Shown: positions 43,064-55,748, counted from the stretch's first letter. The stretch: DNA of 64,000 nucleotides from Mycolicibacterium sp. BiH015 (GCF_027706845.1 NZ_JAQGCZ010000001.1:434001-498000), one strand, 5' to 3'. The notes: a model not told the origin generated them from the sequence alone. Program-made: numbers and translations.

Positions 43064-44011
43064 TCAATTCCTCCAGGGCAATTCGTGACTGTCCCCTACC
43101 GGGGCCCGCGGGTGCCCGTCGATACCCCCGCTGGCACCGATGTCGATGGCGATGTTGTCGATCAGACGGGTCCGTCCGAGCCGGGCCGCGATCAGCATCC
43201 GGGCCGCCCCCTCGGCAGGGGCGGGACCGAGCTTCGGGTCACGCACCTCGAGGTAGTCGAGTTCGAGCGCGGGGACCTCGTCGAGGACGGCGCGGGCCGC
43301 GTCCAGGGCGCCCGCCGCCCCGGTCGACGCGGCATACATCCCGGCGAGCAGCGCCGCCGACAGCGCGCCGGCCTGCTCCCGCTGGACCGGGTCGAGGTAG
43401 CGGTTGCGCGACGACATGGCCAGTCCATCTGCTTCGCGCACGATCGGCACACCCTGAATCTGGACGTCGAGGTTCAGGTCGGACACCATCTGCCGGATCA
43501 GAGCCAGCTGCTGGTAGTCCTTCTCGCCGAAGTAGGCGCGGTCCGGGTTGACGATGTTGAAGAGCTTCAGCACGACGGTCAGCATTCCGGCGAAATGCGT
43601 TGGGCGCGAGGCTCCTTCGAGTTCAGAACCGATGGGGCCGGGATGGACGGTGGTGCGTCTGCCGTCGGGGTACATGTCGTTGGCGGTAGGGGTGAACGCG
43701 ATCTCCACCCCTTCGGCGCGCAGCAGCGCGAGATCCTCGTCGAGGGTGCGCGGGTAGGCGTCGAGGTCCTCGCCGGCACCGAACTGCAGCGGGTTGACGA
43801 AGATCGAGACCACCACCACGGCGCCCGGCGTCTTCTTCGCCGCTCTGACCAGCGTGAGGTGACCTTCGTGCAGGGCTCCCATGGTCGGCACCAGCACGAT
43901 GCGTCTGCCTGTCGTGCGCAGGGCGCGGCTGACGTCGGAGACGTCACGCGGCCGCTGATAGACGTTGAGTTGTCCTGCAACAAATTTGGGTGCATCACGA
44001 TTCTTCATCAC
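43064..44011 (-). CDS. panC: Pantothenate synthetase
   Basis: PanC condenses pantoate with beta-alanine. In the 315-residue product, the HIGH-like signature is [15 protein letters not shown], and [32 protein letters not shown] and DYLEVRD mark the active site. Either GTG (44011) or ATG (44008) can start it, overlapping the stop of the preceding gene. The C-terminal 20 residues are proline and glycine rich and differ from M. tuberculosis. PanD, the usual neighbour supplying beta-alanine, is missing. Confidence 0.95.
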   Translation of the reverse strand: MMKNRDAPKFVAGQLNVYQRPRDVSDVSRALRTTGRRIVLVPTMGALHEGHLTLVRAAKKTPGAVVVVSIFVNPLQFGAGEDLDAYPRTLDEDLALLRAEGVEIAFTPTANDMYPDGRRTTVHPGPIGSELEGASRPTHFAGMLTVVLKLFNIVNPDRAYFGEKDYQQLALIRQMVSDLNLDVQIQGVPIVREADGLAMSSRNRYLDPVQREQAGALSAALLAGMYAASTGAAGALDAARAVLDEVPALELDYLEVRDPKLGPAPAEGAARMLIAARLGRTRLIDNIAIDIGASGGIDGHPRAPVGDSHELPWRN

Positions 44012-44952
44012 TGTCCTGCTTCCGCCAGCGCGTCAAAGACGGCCTCCGGGGCGTGCGCACGTTGGGCCGTCCGCCACGAGTTCGCCCGGTATGCCTGTGC
44101 CAGATCGGGATTCACCTCGTGCAACGCCTGCAGGTGGCCGGACACCGCCGCGGCGTCACCGCGCGCGACGGGACCGGTGAGCGCCGGCTGGCCGCGCTGC
44201 AGCGCGTTCTCGAGCGCGGCGCGGGCCAGTGGGCCGATGATCCGCTCGGCGATGCCGCCAGGGGCGTCGCCGACCGTTTCCTGGCCGAGCAACTCCTGCC
44301 CCCACAGCGCCGCGCGCAGCGCGTCGACAGCATCGAGCAGCACCGTGACCAGGTGGTTGCTGGAGTGCGCCAGCGCCGCGTGATACAGGGTGCGGGCGTC
44401 CTCGCGCACCCGGAACGGTTCGCCACCGATCTCCAGCACCAGCGATTGCGCGATGGCATAGCCGATTTCGTCGCCCGCGGTGATGCCGAAGCAGGTGCCC
44501 CGCAGGCGGTCGACGTCTTCGTCGGTGCCCGCGAACGTCATCGCCGGATGGATGGCCAGGGTGATGCAGCCCTTCTCCGCCAGCGGCGCCAGCACGCCGA
44601 TGCCGTTGGCGCCCGAGGTGTGCACCACGATGGTGTTCGGCCGTACCGCGCCTGTCGCGGCCAGACCCGCCACCAGGGCGCTGAGTTCGGCGTCGGGAAC
44701 GGCGAGCAACAAGAGTTCAGACCGGCCCGCCACCTCGTCGACCGGCAGGATCGGGGTGTCGGGGAGCCACCGCTGGGCCCGCGCACGCGAGGCGTGCGAC
44801 ACCGCGCTGCAGCCGGCGACGACGTGTTCGGCGCGCTCGAGAGCCACCCCGAGAGCGGTGCCGACGCGGCCCGCAGAAATCACACCGATCGTCAGACGGG
44901 CCGGGCGGAGTCCGTCGTGGGGGTTGTTCCCGCCGGCGGAGGGCTGCAGCAT
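44008..44952 (-). CDS. Rossmann-like DUF2520 protein (Rv3603c-like)
   Basis: A 314-residue protein with an N-terminal NAD(P)-type Rossmann segment ([20 protein letters not shown]) and a C-terminal helical DUF2520 domain ([43 protein letters not shown]). The overall plan resembles ketopantoate/6-phosphogluconate-type dehydrogenases. Its overlap with panC and conserved linkage suggest a pantothenate-related oxidoreductase role, for example pantoate supply, but that is not established. Confidence 0.83.
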   Translation of the reverse strand: MLQPSAGGNNPHDGLRPARLTIGVISAGRVGTALGVALERAEHVVAGCSAVSHASRARAQRWLPDTPILPVDEVAGRSELLLLAVPDAELSALVAGLAATGAVRPNTIVVHTSGANGIGVLAPLAEKGCITLAIHPAMTFAGTDEDVDRLRGTCFGITAGDEIGYAIAQSLVLEIGGEPFRVREDARTLYHAALAHSSNHLVTVLLDAVDALRAALWGQELLGQETVGDAPGGIAERIIGPLARAALENALQRGQPALTGPVARGDAAAVSGHLQALHEVNPDLAQAYRANSWRTAQRAHAPEAVFDALAEAGQ

Positions 44953-45028
44953 CGCAGTCGACCTCGCTGTTTCTCTGGCTTCGTTCCGGTCAGCTCCACG
45001 GGTACCGGACGGTCGCTACGAGCCTAGC

Positions 45029-46219
45029 TCAATCGCCTCGGCGCCTCCGCCGACCGCCGCCCGACGGGGTGGCCTGCAGGCGGGCCAGCAGTTCGGCGAC
45101 CGACTGGCCGCCCGTGTGGGCGCCTCCCTCCGTCTCGGACTCCGCGAGCTCCTGTTGCGGTTGCTGCTCCGGTCCCGAGTAATGCCTGCCGCGCGGCGGC
45201 TCGGGCTGCGGTTCGGCAGCCGCGGGGGGCGGCTCAGGAGTCGGCGGTGGCGGCGGCGGGCCCTGTTCGGGGGCGCGGCGTCTGCCGACGTATTCGCCGG
45301 ATGCGTCGTTGGCCGGGGCGACCCAGTTGCTGCCCGGCTCACCGGCCGGAATCCACTGTCCCTCAGCGGGAACCGGCTGCCACTGCGTTGCCGCGGGGGC
45401 CGGTTCCTGCGGACGTGGTTGCGGAGGCGTCGGTGGCGGAAGCGGCAGCCACGGGAACTGGGGTTCGGCCCGGGCAGGCTGCGGTGGCGGCGTGGGCGTC
45501 GGAGCCTGCGGAGGAGGAGGTGCCCACTGCGCTTGGACGGCATCCTCCGATCGGTGCCGGCGTCCCCCGGCCTGCTCGCCGGCTCGGCGATGCGCGCCGC
45601 CCGCGTCGGCGGGCTGCGCCGCCCACCCGCCTTCCGGGGGATGCGGCTCTGCGGGGACGTCGATGATCGGGCTCTCATCCGTCTCGGGCGCATGGTCCTC
45701 GACGTTGTCGTCACGGTCCTCGGTATCTATCCGGCTGCTGCTGACCCGACCGGCGGTGCGCTCGGTCTCGATCGCGGGCCGGTGCGACAGGTCCGCGTCG
45801 AACAGATACTCGAGATTGGCGCGCAGGGCGGCGAGTTCGGCGCGCAGGGCGGCCACCTCGTCGGCGGACTGCGCGCGAATCTCCGACGCCAGCTCCCGGC
45901 GCAGGTGCGATTCGACGGACAGTTCGTACTCGCGGCGCGCCGAGATCTCCCGTTCCAGTTGCAGGTCGTACACCAGCTTCAGGTCGCGCACCTTGGCCTG
46001 ATCGCTGTCACTCTGCCTGCGGTAGATGACCGAGACGAACGCTGCGATGACCGCAGCCCACAACGCGATGATCACGGCAAGCTTGAGCAACTCGACACGA
46101 TTGGTGAATACCAGGGCAGAACTGGCCACGATCGCGAGCACCAGCAACGCCGTCATGAGAATCCAACCCGGCCTTCGGCCACCGCGCCTGAGGCGGCCGC
46201 CGCGGGTCGGATCGATCAT
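45029..46219 (-). CDS. Membrane protein with coiled coil and Pro-rich tail (Rv3604c-like)
   Basis: A 396-residue protein. Two N-terminal membrane helices (ILMTALLVLAIVASSALVF; LLKLAVIIALWAAVIAAFVSVIY) are followed by a likely coiled coil (LVYDLQLEREISARREYELSVESHLRRELASEIRAQ as judged by charge pattern). A long disordered tail rich in Pro, Gln and Arg (about residues 195-396) ends in GRRRRRGD. The position matches Rv3604c. No enzyme motif is visible. A scaffold or envelope-assembly role is only a guess. Confidence 0.78.
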   Translation of the reverse strand: MIDPTRGGRLRRGGRRPGWILMTALLVLAIVASSALVFTNRVELLKLAVIIALWAAVIAAFVSVIYRRQSDSDQAKVRDLKLVYDLQLEREISARREYELSVESHLRRELASEIRAQSADEVAALRAELAALRANLEYLFDADLSHRPAIETERTAGRVSSSRIDTEDRDDNVEDHAPETDESPIIDVPAEPHPPEGGWAAQPADAGGAHRRAGEQAGGRRHRSEDAVQAQWAPPPPQAPTPTPPPQPARAEPQFPWLPLPPPTPPQPRPQEPAPAATQWQPVPAEGQWIPAGEPGSNWVAPANDASGEYVGRRRAPEQGPPPPPPTPEPPPAAAEPQPEPPRGRHYSGPEQQPQQELAESETEGGAHTGGQSVAELLARLQATPSGGGRRRRRGD

Positions 46220-46296
46220 GGGGCGACTGTACCCGCCACAGGTCATCTCGCGTGTCGACCTCGGCGGCGATTCGGCCGGCAGCGCCCCGATTTCGG

Positions 46297-46773
46297 TCAG
46301 CCCGGGGCCGGGTCGGCGTTCTGCGACGGATCGTCCGGTGAGGTGCAGCAATGCTGTAGCCACATCGCGGCGACGACCAGCGCCAGAGCGCACAGTGCGG
46401 CGACCACCGCCCCGGAGGTGTCCTCGGCCGCGACCCGCAACGTGCTGCGGCGGGGCAGCAGGTAGGCCAGCACGGCCAGCCACCAGCCCAGCACGACGCT
46501 ACCCATCCACGCCGATGCCTTGGCGATCACCACCGTCCGCGCCACCGCGAGCGGGTGCAGACGCCCGGCCCCCACCCCGATCTGCCCATCGCGGATCCTG
46601 GCCCGTACGTAGAAGGCCCACCCGGCTATCGCGACCGCGACGCCCAGCAGCGAGATCCCGGTCCACACGGTGATCGGCGGGAAGACGCGGTAGACGACGT
46701 ACATCAACAGGTATCCGGCGATGGCCGCGGCGGCGATGGCCGCGGCCAGATCGCGCTTGCGGGTGAGGCCCAT
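46297..46773 (-). CDS. DUF3180 membrane protein (Rv3605c-like)
   Basis: A 158-residue protein with four membrane segments (AAIAAAAIAGYLLMYVVY; ISLLGVAVAIAGWAFY; SAWMGSVVLGWWLAVLAYLL; GAVVAALCALALVVAAMWL). DUF3180 proteins are regularly found beside folK in actinobacteria. Its ATG overlaps the folK stop by one base (TGATG). Function unknown. Confidence 0.83.
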   Translation of the reverse strand: MGLTRKRDLAAAIAAAAIAGYLLMYVVYRVFPPITVWTGISLLGVAVAIAGWAFYVRARIRDGQIGVGAGRLHPLAVARTVVIAKASAWMGSVVLGWWLAVLAYLLPRRSTLRVAAEDTSGAVVAALCALALVVAAMWLQHCCTSPDDPSQNADPAPG

Positions 46774-47297
46774 CAGCTGCGATCCGACAGGCGCAGGTGC
46801 AGGTCGGTGCGGCGCACACCGGCCCTCTCCCCCGCATCGATAGCGTGCAGGCACGCCGCCGCCGGACGGGCCCGTCCGTCGACCGTCACCGTGGCGCCGG
46901 GATCGACGGCCAGCCACGGAATCAACACGAACGCGCGCACGTGGGCGTACGGGTGCGGCAGCGTGAGGTCCCGATCGTCGAGCAGCACCTCACCGTCGGT
47001 GCCGATGCACGAAACGAGGTCCACATCCAGCGTGCGCGGACCCCAGTGCTGCTCCCTGACCCGTCCCGCCGCATCCTCGAACTGGTGGGCGCGGCGCAGC
47101 CAGCCGTGGGCGTCGAGTGCCGGATCGTCGGCAAGCACAACGGCATTCAGAAACGGGTCCTGCTCGACACCGCCCCAGGCATCGGTCTCGTAGACCGGCG
47201 ACACCGCGACGGCGCCGGCGCCGAGGCCGTCGAGCACCGACTGCAGATACGCCAGCCGATCGCCCATGTTGGAGCCGATGGACAACACCGCCCTCAC
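46773..47297 (-). CDS. folK: HPPK, 6-hydroxymethyl-7,8-dihydropterin pyrophosphokinase
   Basis: A 174-residue HPPK that transfers pyrophosphate to the pterin in folate synthesis. Signature [18 protein letters not shown] at the N-terminus and RTLDVDLV plus [18 protein letters not shown] later are diagnostic. The GTG start overlaps the folB stop (GTGA), so translation is coupled. The C-terminal tail is Arg/Leu-rich and short. Confidence 0.93.
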   Translation of the reverse strand: MRAVLSIGSNMGDRLAYLQSVLDGLGAGAVAVSPVYETDAWGGVEQDPFLNAVVLADDPALDAHGWLRRAHQFEDAAGRVREQHWGPRTLDVDLVSCIGTDGEVLLDDRDLTLPHPYAHVRAFVLIPWLAVDPGATVTVDGRARPAAACLHAIDAGERAGVRRTDLHLRLSDRS

Positions 47298-47674
47298 ACG
47301 GCACCCCGGCCGCCACGCCGCGACCGCCGCGCCACCACGGCAACGTCGTTGAACTGCAAGGGGATCGGAGCGGACGGTTTGTGCACGACGACCTCGACGG
47401 CATGGGCCCGCTCGTCGCGCATCACGTCGTCGGCGATCTCGCCGGCCACCGTCTCGATCAGCTGACGCGGTGGCCCGGCCACGATCTCGGCGGCCCGCTG
47501 CGCGAGCACGCCGTAGTCCAGGGTGTCGGCGAGGTCGTCGCTGGCGGCCGCCGCGGCCAGATCGATCCACACCGTGATGTCCACGATGAAGTCCTGACCG
47601 TCCCGGCGCTCATGGTCGAAAACGCCGTGGTTGCCGCGAACCGTCAACCCCCGCAATTCGATTCGGTCAGCCAT
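47294..47674 (-). CDS. folB: Dihydroneopterin aldolase
   Basis: A 126-residue protein that converts dihydroneopterin to hydroxymethyl-dihydropterin. The [23 protein letters not shown] region and the [19 protein letters not shown] segment mark the family. The ATG at 47674 overlaps folP by eight bases. Catalytic lysine lies in [18 protein letters not shown] near the C-terminus. Confidence 0.93.
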   Translation of the reverse strand: MADRIELRGLTVRGNHGVFDHERRDGQDFIVDITVWIDLAAAAASDDLADTLDYGVLAQRAAEIVAGPPRQLIETVAGEIADDVMRDERAHAVEVVVHKPSAPIPLQFNDVAVVARRSRRGGRGAV

Positions 47675-48521
47675 CGGATCCCGCCTGCCATGCCGCCACC
47701 ACTGCCAGCGCGTCGACCGACGCGCGCACATCATGCACCCGGACACCCCAGGCGTGATTCCAGGCCGCCAGAGCCGAGACGACCGCGGTGGCCGTCTCCC
47801 GACCGGACGGCGGGCGGGGTTCACCGTCGGGTCCGGCGAGCAGCGCACCGAGGAAGCGTTTGCGGGACGCGCCGACGAGCACAGGTATGCCCGTCGCGAC
47901 GAACTCGGGAAGGGCGTGCAACAGCGCCCAATTGTGTTGCGACGTCTTGGCGAATCCGAGACCGGGATCGATGATCAGGTTCGCCGGGTCGACGCCCGCG
48001 GCGACCGCCGCGTCCACCCCGGCCATGAGTTCGTCGCGAACTTCGCCCACCACATCGCCGTAGGCCGGCGCCTCGTGCGGATGCGCACTGCCGACCGAGC
48101 GCCAGTGCATGAGGACCCACGGCGCGCCGGAGTCGGCGACCACCCGAACCATATCCGCATCCGCCCTGCCTCCGGACACGTCGTTGACGATGTGCGCGCC
48201 GTTCTCCAGCGCCGTCCGCGCGACGGCAGCGTGCATCGTGTCGATACTGACCGTGATGCCTTGCTGGGCAAGCTCTTTGACCACCGGGAGGATGCGGGAT
48301 GTCTCGACCTCGGGATCGATGCGCGTCGCGCCGGGTCGCGTCGACTCACCGCCGACGTCGACGATCGCCGCGCCCTGGGCCGCCAGCTCGACCCCGTGTG
48401 CGATGGCCCGGTCACGGTCCAGGAAGAGGCCGCCGTCGGAGAACGAGTCATCGGTGACGTTGACGACGCCCATGACCTGCACGGCGCTGGTCCCGTCGCT
48501 TCGCTGGCCCCAAGGAGTCAC
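47667..48521 (-). CDS. folP: Dihydropteroate synthase
   Basis: FolP joins p-aminobenzoate to the pterin and is the sulfonamide target. The 284-residue TIM-barrel protein has [52 protein letters not shown] and GASRKRFLG in order. Its GTG start overlaps the folE stop. It is the FolP1-type gene by its position in the fol operon. Confidence 0.95.
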   Translation of the reverse strand: MTPWGQRSDGTSAVQVMGVVNVTDDSFSDGGLFLDRDRAIAHGVELAAQGAAIVDVGGESTRPGATRIDPEVETSRILPVVKELAQQGITVSIDTMHAAVARTALENGAHIVNDVSGGRADADMVRVVADSGAPWVLMHWRSVGSAHPHEAPAYGDVVGEVRDELMAGVDAAVAAGVDPANLIIDPGLGFAKTSQHNWALLHALPEFVATGIPVLVGASRKRFLGALLAGPDGEPRPPSGRETATAVVSALAAWNHAWGVRVHDVRASVDALAVVAAWQAGSDG

Positions 48522-49126
48522 TTTCGCAGGATCAGGTCCAGGGCTTCGGCGCGAGATGCCTTGTCGGTTTTGAATTGCCCGCGCACGGCCGACGTCGTGG
48601 TGCGTGCGCCGGGTTTACGGATGCCGCGCATCGCCATGCACAGGTGCTCGGCCTCGATCACGACGATGGCGCCGCGCGGGTCGAGCTTGCGCATAAGGGC
48701 ATCGGCGATCTGGCTGGTCAGCCGCTCCTGAACCTGCGGGCGCTTGGCGTAGAGGTCGACCACGCGCGCGAGCTTCGACAACCCGGTCACCCGGCCGTCG
48801 GCGCCGGGGATGTAACCGACATGGGCGACACCGTGGAACGACACCAGGTGATGCTCGCAGGTCGAGTACATCGGTATGTCTTTGACCAGCACCATCTCGT
48901 CGTGCTGCTCGTCGAACGTGGTGTTGAGCACGTCGTCGGGATCGGTGTAGAGCCCGGCGAACATCTCCCGGTAGGCGCGCGCCACCCGGGCCGGAGTGTC
49001 GAGCAGACCGTGCCGGTCGGGGTCCTCCCCGACCGCGATGAGCAGCTCCCGCACCGCGGCCTCAGCTCGGGCCTGATCGAAATCGGGGGTGGTGAGCGTG
49101 GCCGAGTTGTTGTGCGACCGCGTCAT
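48518..49126 (-). CDS. folE: GTP cyclohydrolase I
   Basis: FolE opens folate synthesis by converting GTP to dihydroneopterin triphosphate. The 202-residue protein has the zinc residues in [12 protein letters not shown] and [16 protein letters not shown] (Cys-His...Cys). The [24 protein letters not shown] block is also diagnostic. ATG at 49126 was chosen over a longer open frame that runs into the ftsH end. It lies 32 bases downstream of ftsH. Confidence 0.95.
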   Translation of the reverse strand: MTRSHNNSATLTTPDFDQARAEAAVRELLIAVGEDPDRHGLLDTPARVARAYREMFAGLYTDPDDVLNTTFDEQHDEMVLVKDIPMYSTCEHHLVSFHGVAHVGYIPGADGRVTGLSKLARVVDLYAKRPQVQERLTSQIADALMRKLDPRGAIVVIEAEHLCMAMRGIRKPGARTTTSAVRGQFKTDKASRAEALDLILRK

Positions 49127-49158
49127 CGGAGTCTCCGTTCGGGTGTGTCGGCCGGTGG

Positions 49159-51537
<2,379 letters not shown>

Positions 51538-51720
51538 ATCAAGTGTGCGGCCGGTGGTCGTCGTCTCCCGGCCCAATCCTTCCAATACGCGCAGCTGGAA
51601 TAGTCAAGGCTACCGCTAGACCAACGTCCGGAAGTTCCCGACGGTTGGGCTGCTCGCGCCCAGTGTGCATCCACGGCGTCGATTCGGCTCGTTTCCCGCC
51701 CTGCGCGCACACTGGACGAC

Positions 51721-52659
51721 GTGCGGTCGCGGATGATTCAGACCAACGGTGTGACACTCCGGGTAACCGAGGCCGGGGAGAAGGGGGCGCCGGTCGTGGT
51801 CCTCTGCCACGGCTTTCCCGAGCTGGCGTTCACGTGGCGACACCAGGTGCGGGCGCTGGCCGACGCGGGCTATCACGTGCTGGCGCCCGATCAGCGCGGC
51901 TACGGCGGCTCCGACAAGCCCGCCGCCGTCGAGGCCTACAACGTCGCCGAGCTCACGGCAGACGTGGTCGGGCTGCTCGATGACGTGGGCGCCGTACAGG
52001 CCGCACTGATCGGACACGACTTCGGGGCCGTGGTGGCGTGGGGTGCGCCGCTGCTTGCGCCCGAGCGCTTCGCGGCGATCGCCGGGCTGAGCCTGCCGCC
52101 GGTGCCCAGACCCCGGGTGCCCACGACGCAGGCGTTCCGCCGGGTCTTCGGAGACCGGTTCATGTACATCCTCTACTTCCAGGACCAGGGCCCCGCCGAT
52201 GCCGAACTCGACCGCGACCCCGCGACGACATTCCGGCGACTCTTCGCGCTGACGACGGCCGGCCGCGAAATGGTGGGCGAGTCCGGGCCGGAGGGTTTCC
52301 TGGATCGCATCCCCGAACCGGGCGGCATCCCCGACTGGATCAGCCAGGAGGACTTCGACGTCTACGTCGACGAGTTCACCCGCGGCGGCTTCACCGCGCC
52401 GCTGAACTGGTATCGCTGTTTCGACCTGAACTGGGAACTGACCGCGCATACACCCGCGCCGACGATCACCGTGCCGTCGCTGTTCATCGGCGGCAGCGAG
52501 GACGCGACGCTGGCCTACACACCGCGGGACCGCGCCGGCGAGGTCGTCACGGGCGACTACCGCGAGGTGATGATCGACGGTGCGGGCCACTGGCTGACCG
52601 AGGAGCGTCCCGACGAGGTCTCGCGCGTGCTGCTGGACTTCCTCGCGCCTCTGCGCTGA
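51721..52659 (+). CDS. ephA: Epoxide hydrolase EphA
   Basis: A 312-residue alpha/beta-hydrolase-fold epoxide hydrolase. The oxyanion motif HGFPE, nucleophile Asp in IGHDFGAVVAWGAP, lid residues FMYILYFQDQGPAD and catalytic His in DGAGHWLTEERP are visible. GTG (51721) or ATG (51733) can start it. The M. tuberculosis homologue is EphA, also right of ftsH. Physiological substrate unknown. Confidence 0.88.
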   Translation: MRSRMIQTNGVTLRVTEAGEKGAPVVVLCHGFPELAFTWRHQVRALADAGYHVLAPDQRGYGGSDKPAAVEAYNVAELTADVVGLLDDVGAVQAALIGHDFGAVVAWGAPLLAPERFAAIAGLSLPPVPRPRVPTTQAFRRVFGDRFMYILYFQDQGPADAELDRDPATTFRRLFALTTAGREMVGESGPEGFLDRIPEPGGIPDWISQEDFDVYVDEFTRGGFTAPLNWYRCFDLNWELTAHTPAPTITVPSLFIGGSEDATLAYTPRDRAGEVVTGDYREVMIDGAGHWLTEERPDEVSRVLLDFLAPLR

Positions 52660-52689
52660 CACCCGCTCAGCACCGCTAGGGTGCCAGGC

Positions 52690-53430
52690 ATGCCCCTCGC
52701 AGCGCGCGCGAAGACAGTCAGGAATGCCCTCACCGCCTTCGCCGCCGCAGGGTTGACCGCGGCCGCGATCACGGGCTGCGACGCGCAGAGCGGTTCGGCG
52801 GCGCAACCGGGTGCGGACAGCCGCCAGGTCACGGTGGTCGGCTCCGGCGAAGTGCAGGGCACACCGGACACGCTCACGATCAACGCCTCGATGGAGTTCC
52901 TCGAGGCCGACGCCACGGCGGCGATGAACCAGACCAACCAGCGACAGCAGGCGGTGATCGACGGGCTCGTCGGGCTCGGTATCGACCGCAAGGACATCGC
53001 CACCACCGCCGCCGATCTCGCGCCGCAGTACGGGTCGGACAACACCGCCATCGCGGCCTACCGGGCGACCAACTCCGTCAACGTCACGATCCGCGATCTG
53101 AACAAGGCCTCCGATGCGATCGGCCTGATCGTCAGCACCGGCGGCAACGCCACCCGCATCAACTCCATCGCCTACTCCATCGAGGACGACTCACAGCTGG
53201 TCCGCGACGCCAGAGCCCGGGCCTTCCAGGACGCCAAAGACCGTGCGGCGCAGTACGCGGAGCTGTCCGAACTGAGCCTCGGCAAGGTCATCTCGATCTC
53301 CGAGTCCGGTGGCGCGCCGCCACCTGTGCCGCTGCCGATGCAGTCGCCACGCATGGAGGCCGCGGTGCCGATGGAGCCGGGGCAGCAGACCGTCGGCTTC
53401 TCGGTGACGGTGGTCTGGGAACTGACCTAA
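52690..53430 (+). CDS. lpqG: SIMPL-domain lipoprotein LpqG
   Basis: A 246-residue exported lipoprotein. The signal peptide ends in lipobox AITGC near residue 30. The rest is a SIMPL/DUF541 domain (RQVTVVGSGEVQGTPDTLTINASMEFLE; VNVTIRDLNKASDAIGLIVSTGGNATRINSIAYSI). ATG at 52690 follows AGGG; a GTG nine bases upstream is possible. SIMPL proteins are of uncertain function, sometimes linked to oxidative stress. Position matches LpqG. Confidence 0.86.
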   Translation: MPLAARAKTVRNALTAFAAAGLTAAAITGCDAQSGSAAQPGADSRQVTVVGSGEVQGTPDTLTINASMEFLEADATAAMNQTNQRQQAVIDGLVGLGIDRKDIATTAADLAPQYGSDNTAIAAYRATNSVNVTIRDLNKASDAIGLIVSTGGNATRINSIAYSIEDDSQLVRDARARAFQDAKDRAAQYAELSELSLGKVISISESGGAPPPVPLPMQSPRMEAAVPMEPGQQTVGFSVTVVWELT

Positions 53431-53437
53431 GCCGTCA

Positions 53438-53479
53438 AGCTCGCCGAATGCACGGTTACTGAAGAACTTTCGGCGAGCT
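53438..53479. terminator. Bidirectional terminator hairpin
   Basis: AGCTCGCCGAA (53438-53448) pairs perfectly with TTCGGCGAGCT (53469-53479) around a 20-base loop between convergent lpqG and the oxidoreductase gene. It has no clear T-run, but its position and stem favour a terminator serving both directions. Confidence 0.65.
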
Positions 53480-53504
53480 ACGTCAGAAAGCGTGCGTTCG
53501 TCGA

Positions 53505-55748
53505 TCAACTGGCGGGACCGACGACTGGGCCCACCAGAACGGGGATGCCGTTGAGCACCGCGGTGCCCGAGAGCGGGTCCAGCACTGAACCGTCGTTGAG
53601 CTGGTTGGCGTTCACCCCCGGTTGACGGGCCGCCAGCGACTGCCCGGTGCCTGTCCGGTTGTGTCCCCACCCGTGCGGCAGCGACAGCACGCCGCGGCGG
53701 ATGTCCTCGGTGACCTCGACCGGCACCACCAGCTCGCCGCCGGGGCCCTTGACGATCGCGGTGTCGGTGACGCCCAACTCGGCGGCATCGGCAGGGTGTA
53801 TCCGCAGCGTGCACCGGTTGCTTCCGCCCGCCAGAGCGGGCAGGTTGTGCATCCAGCTGTTGTTCGACCGCAGGTGCCTGCGGCCGATCAGCACGAACCC
53901 GTCGCCGCGCCGATCGAGCGCCGCGCGAAGCCGTGCGGCATCCGAAACGCATTCCGGCGGTGCTAGTTCCACCTTTCCCAACGGGGTCCGCAGCACGTCG
54001 GGCAGCCTCGGCTGCAGCGGGCCGAGGTCGATGCCGTGCGGCGCGGCTTTGAGCCGCGTCAGTGTCAGCCCGTCGGGCCTGGCGCCGAACGCATCGCCGT
54101 ACGCCCCGAGGCGCAGCATCATGTCGAGGCGCCGCTCGTAGCCGGGACCGGCGGGCAGCATCGCCGTCAGCTCGTCGACGTCGCGGCCTGCGACCGGGGA
54201 ACCCTCGTCGGCCGTCTCCTTGGCCAGGGTGGTCGCGATGACCTGTTCGTCGACCAGCGCCGGATCGGCGTCATAGCCGATTCCGTAGAGCACCAACGCG
54301 ATCCGAGACAGGATCTCCGCCTCGTCGGGCCTGCCGTCCAACGGCAGAGCGGGCGGCGAATAGCGCGCATTGTTGCGCACCGCGAGACCGTTGAGCGCGA
54401 AGTCGAAGTGCGGGCTGCGTGACGGCGGTGGCGGCGGCAGGATGACGTCGGCGTGGCGGGTCGTCTCGTTGAGGTACGGATCGACGCTCACCATGAACTC
54501 GACGCGCTCGAGCGCCCGGTCCAGCCGGTCGCCGTCCGGGGCGGACAGCACCGGATTGCCCGCGATGGTGATCATCGCCTTGATCTGTCCTTCGCCGGGC
54601 GTCTCGATCTCCTCGGCGAGCGCGGCAACGGGCAACTCGGACAACACTTCCGGATGACCGGAGACCCGACTGCGCCAGCGCCCGGTACGAAATCCGCGTC
54701 CTCGACGGTCCCCGCGAGGGCCGGCAGCAACCGGTGACAGCGGGAACATCGCACCGCCCGGCCGGTCCAGGTTGCCGGTCAGGACGTTGACAACGTCGAC
54801 CAGCCAGCTGCCCAACGTACCGAATTCGACCGTGGAGGTGCCCATTCTTCCGTACACCGCCGCGCTCGGGGCGGCGGCCAATTCTCTTGCCAGCACGGCG
54901 ATGTCGTCGGCGGCGACCCCGCAGTACCCGGCGACCGCCTCGGGCGTGAAATCTGTTGCCAGAGACCGAACCTCGTCGATGCCGGTGACGTGGTCGGCGA
55001 CCGAACCCAGGTCCACCAGATTCTCGGCGAACAACACGTGCACGACCGCCAGAAGCAACGCCGCATCGGTACCCGGCCGTGGTGCGAGGTGACGGTCGGC
55101 CAGCTCCGCGGTGCGGGTGCGCGCCGGATCGATGACGACGAGGCGTCCGCCGCGCTTGCGCAGCCTTCGGAGCTTGCCCGGGAAATCGGCGGCGGTGGCG
55201 AGGCTTCCGTTGGACACCAGCGGGTTCGCCCCGATGATGACGAGGTAGTCGGTGCGGTCCAGATCGGGCACCAGGAAGGCGACCGGGCTGCCGAACATCA
55301 GCCCCAGCGACACATGCTTGGGCATCTGGTCCAGCGTGCTCGCCGAGAACACCTGGCGCGTCCCGAGCCCGCGGATGATCAGCGGCGGATACAGCGCTCC
55401 GGCGACGGTGTGGGCGTTCGGGTTGCCCAGGTACACCCCGACCGAGGCGCCACCGTGATCGCGGACCGCGCCGCCGAGGCCCTCGGCCATCGCGGCGAAC
55501 GCCTCGTCCCACGTCGCCTCCGTCAGCACCCCGTCGCGACGGACCAGTGGCGCGCTCAGCCTGTCGGGGTCGTTGTCGAGCTCGCCGAAACTCGCCCCCT
55601 TGGGGCAGATGAACCCGGCGGAGAAGACGTCGTCACGGTCACCGCGCGCACCGGTCACGCGCCCGTCGTCGATGGTCAGCGTGAGACCACAGGTGGCCTC
55701 GCAGAAAGGGCAGATGCGTAACGCCGTTTCGCTCACGCCCTCGATCAT
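53505..55748 (-). CDS. Molybdopterin-dependent oxidoreductase
   Basis: A 747-residue DMSO-reductase-superfamily protein. The N-terminal [4Fe-4S] motif is CPFCEATC with a fourth cysteine in FICPKG. Molybdopterin-binding blocks include VYLGNPNAHTVAGA, VIIGANPLVSNGS, TLGSWLVDVVNVLTGNLDRPGGAMF and the C-terminal LSLPHGWGHNRTGTGQSL. The usual metal-ligand position (SASTLDQMPKHVS region) shows no Cys. ATG at 55748 or GTG at 55736 may start. No electron-transfer subunit is adjacent, and the substrate is unknown. Confidence 0.83.
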   Translation of the reverse strand: MIEGVSETALRICPFCEATCGLTLTIDDGRVTGARGDRDDVFSAGFICPKGASFGELDNDPDRLSAPLVRRDGVLTEATWDEAFAAMAEGLGGAVRDHGGASVGVYLGNPNAHTVAGALYPPLIIRGLGTRQVFSASTLDQMPKHVSLGLMFGSPVAFLVPDLDRTDYLVIIGANPLVSNGSLATAADFPGKLRRLRKRGGRLVVIDPARTRTAELADRHLAPRPGTDAALLLAVVHVLFAENLVDLGSVADHVTGIDEVRSLATDFTPEAVAGYCGVAADDIAVLARELAAAPSAAVYGRMGTSTVEFGTLGSWLVDVVNVLTGNLDRPGGAMFPLSPVAAGPRGDRRGRGFRTGRWRSRVSGHPEVLSELPVAALAEEIETPGEGQIKAMITIAGNPVLSAPDGDRLDRALERVEFMVSVDPYLNETTRHADVILPPPPPSRSPHFDFALNGLAVRNNARYSPPALPLDGRPDEAEILSRIALVLYGIGYDADPALVDEQVIATTLAKETADEGSPVAGRDVDELTAMLPAGPGYERRLDMMLRLGAYGDAFGARPDGLTLTRLKAAPHGIDLGPLQPRLPDVLRTPLGKVELAPPECVSDAARLRAALDRRGDGFVLIGRRHLRSNNSWMHNLPALAGGSNRCTLRIHPADAAELGVTDTAIVKGPGGELVVPVEVTEDIRRGVLSLPHGWGHNRTGTGQSLAARQPGVNANQLNDGSVLDPLSGTAVLNGIPVLVGPVVGPAS

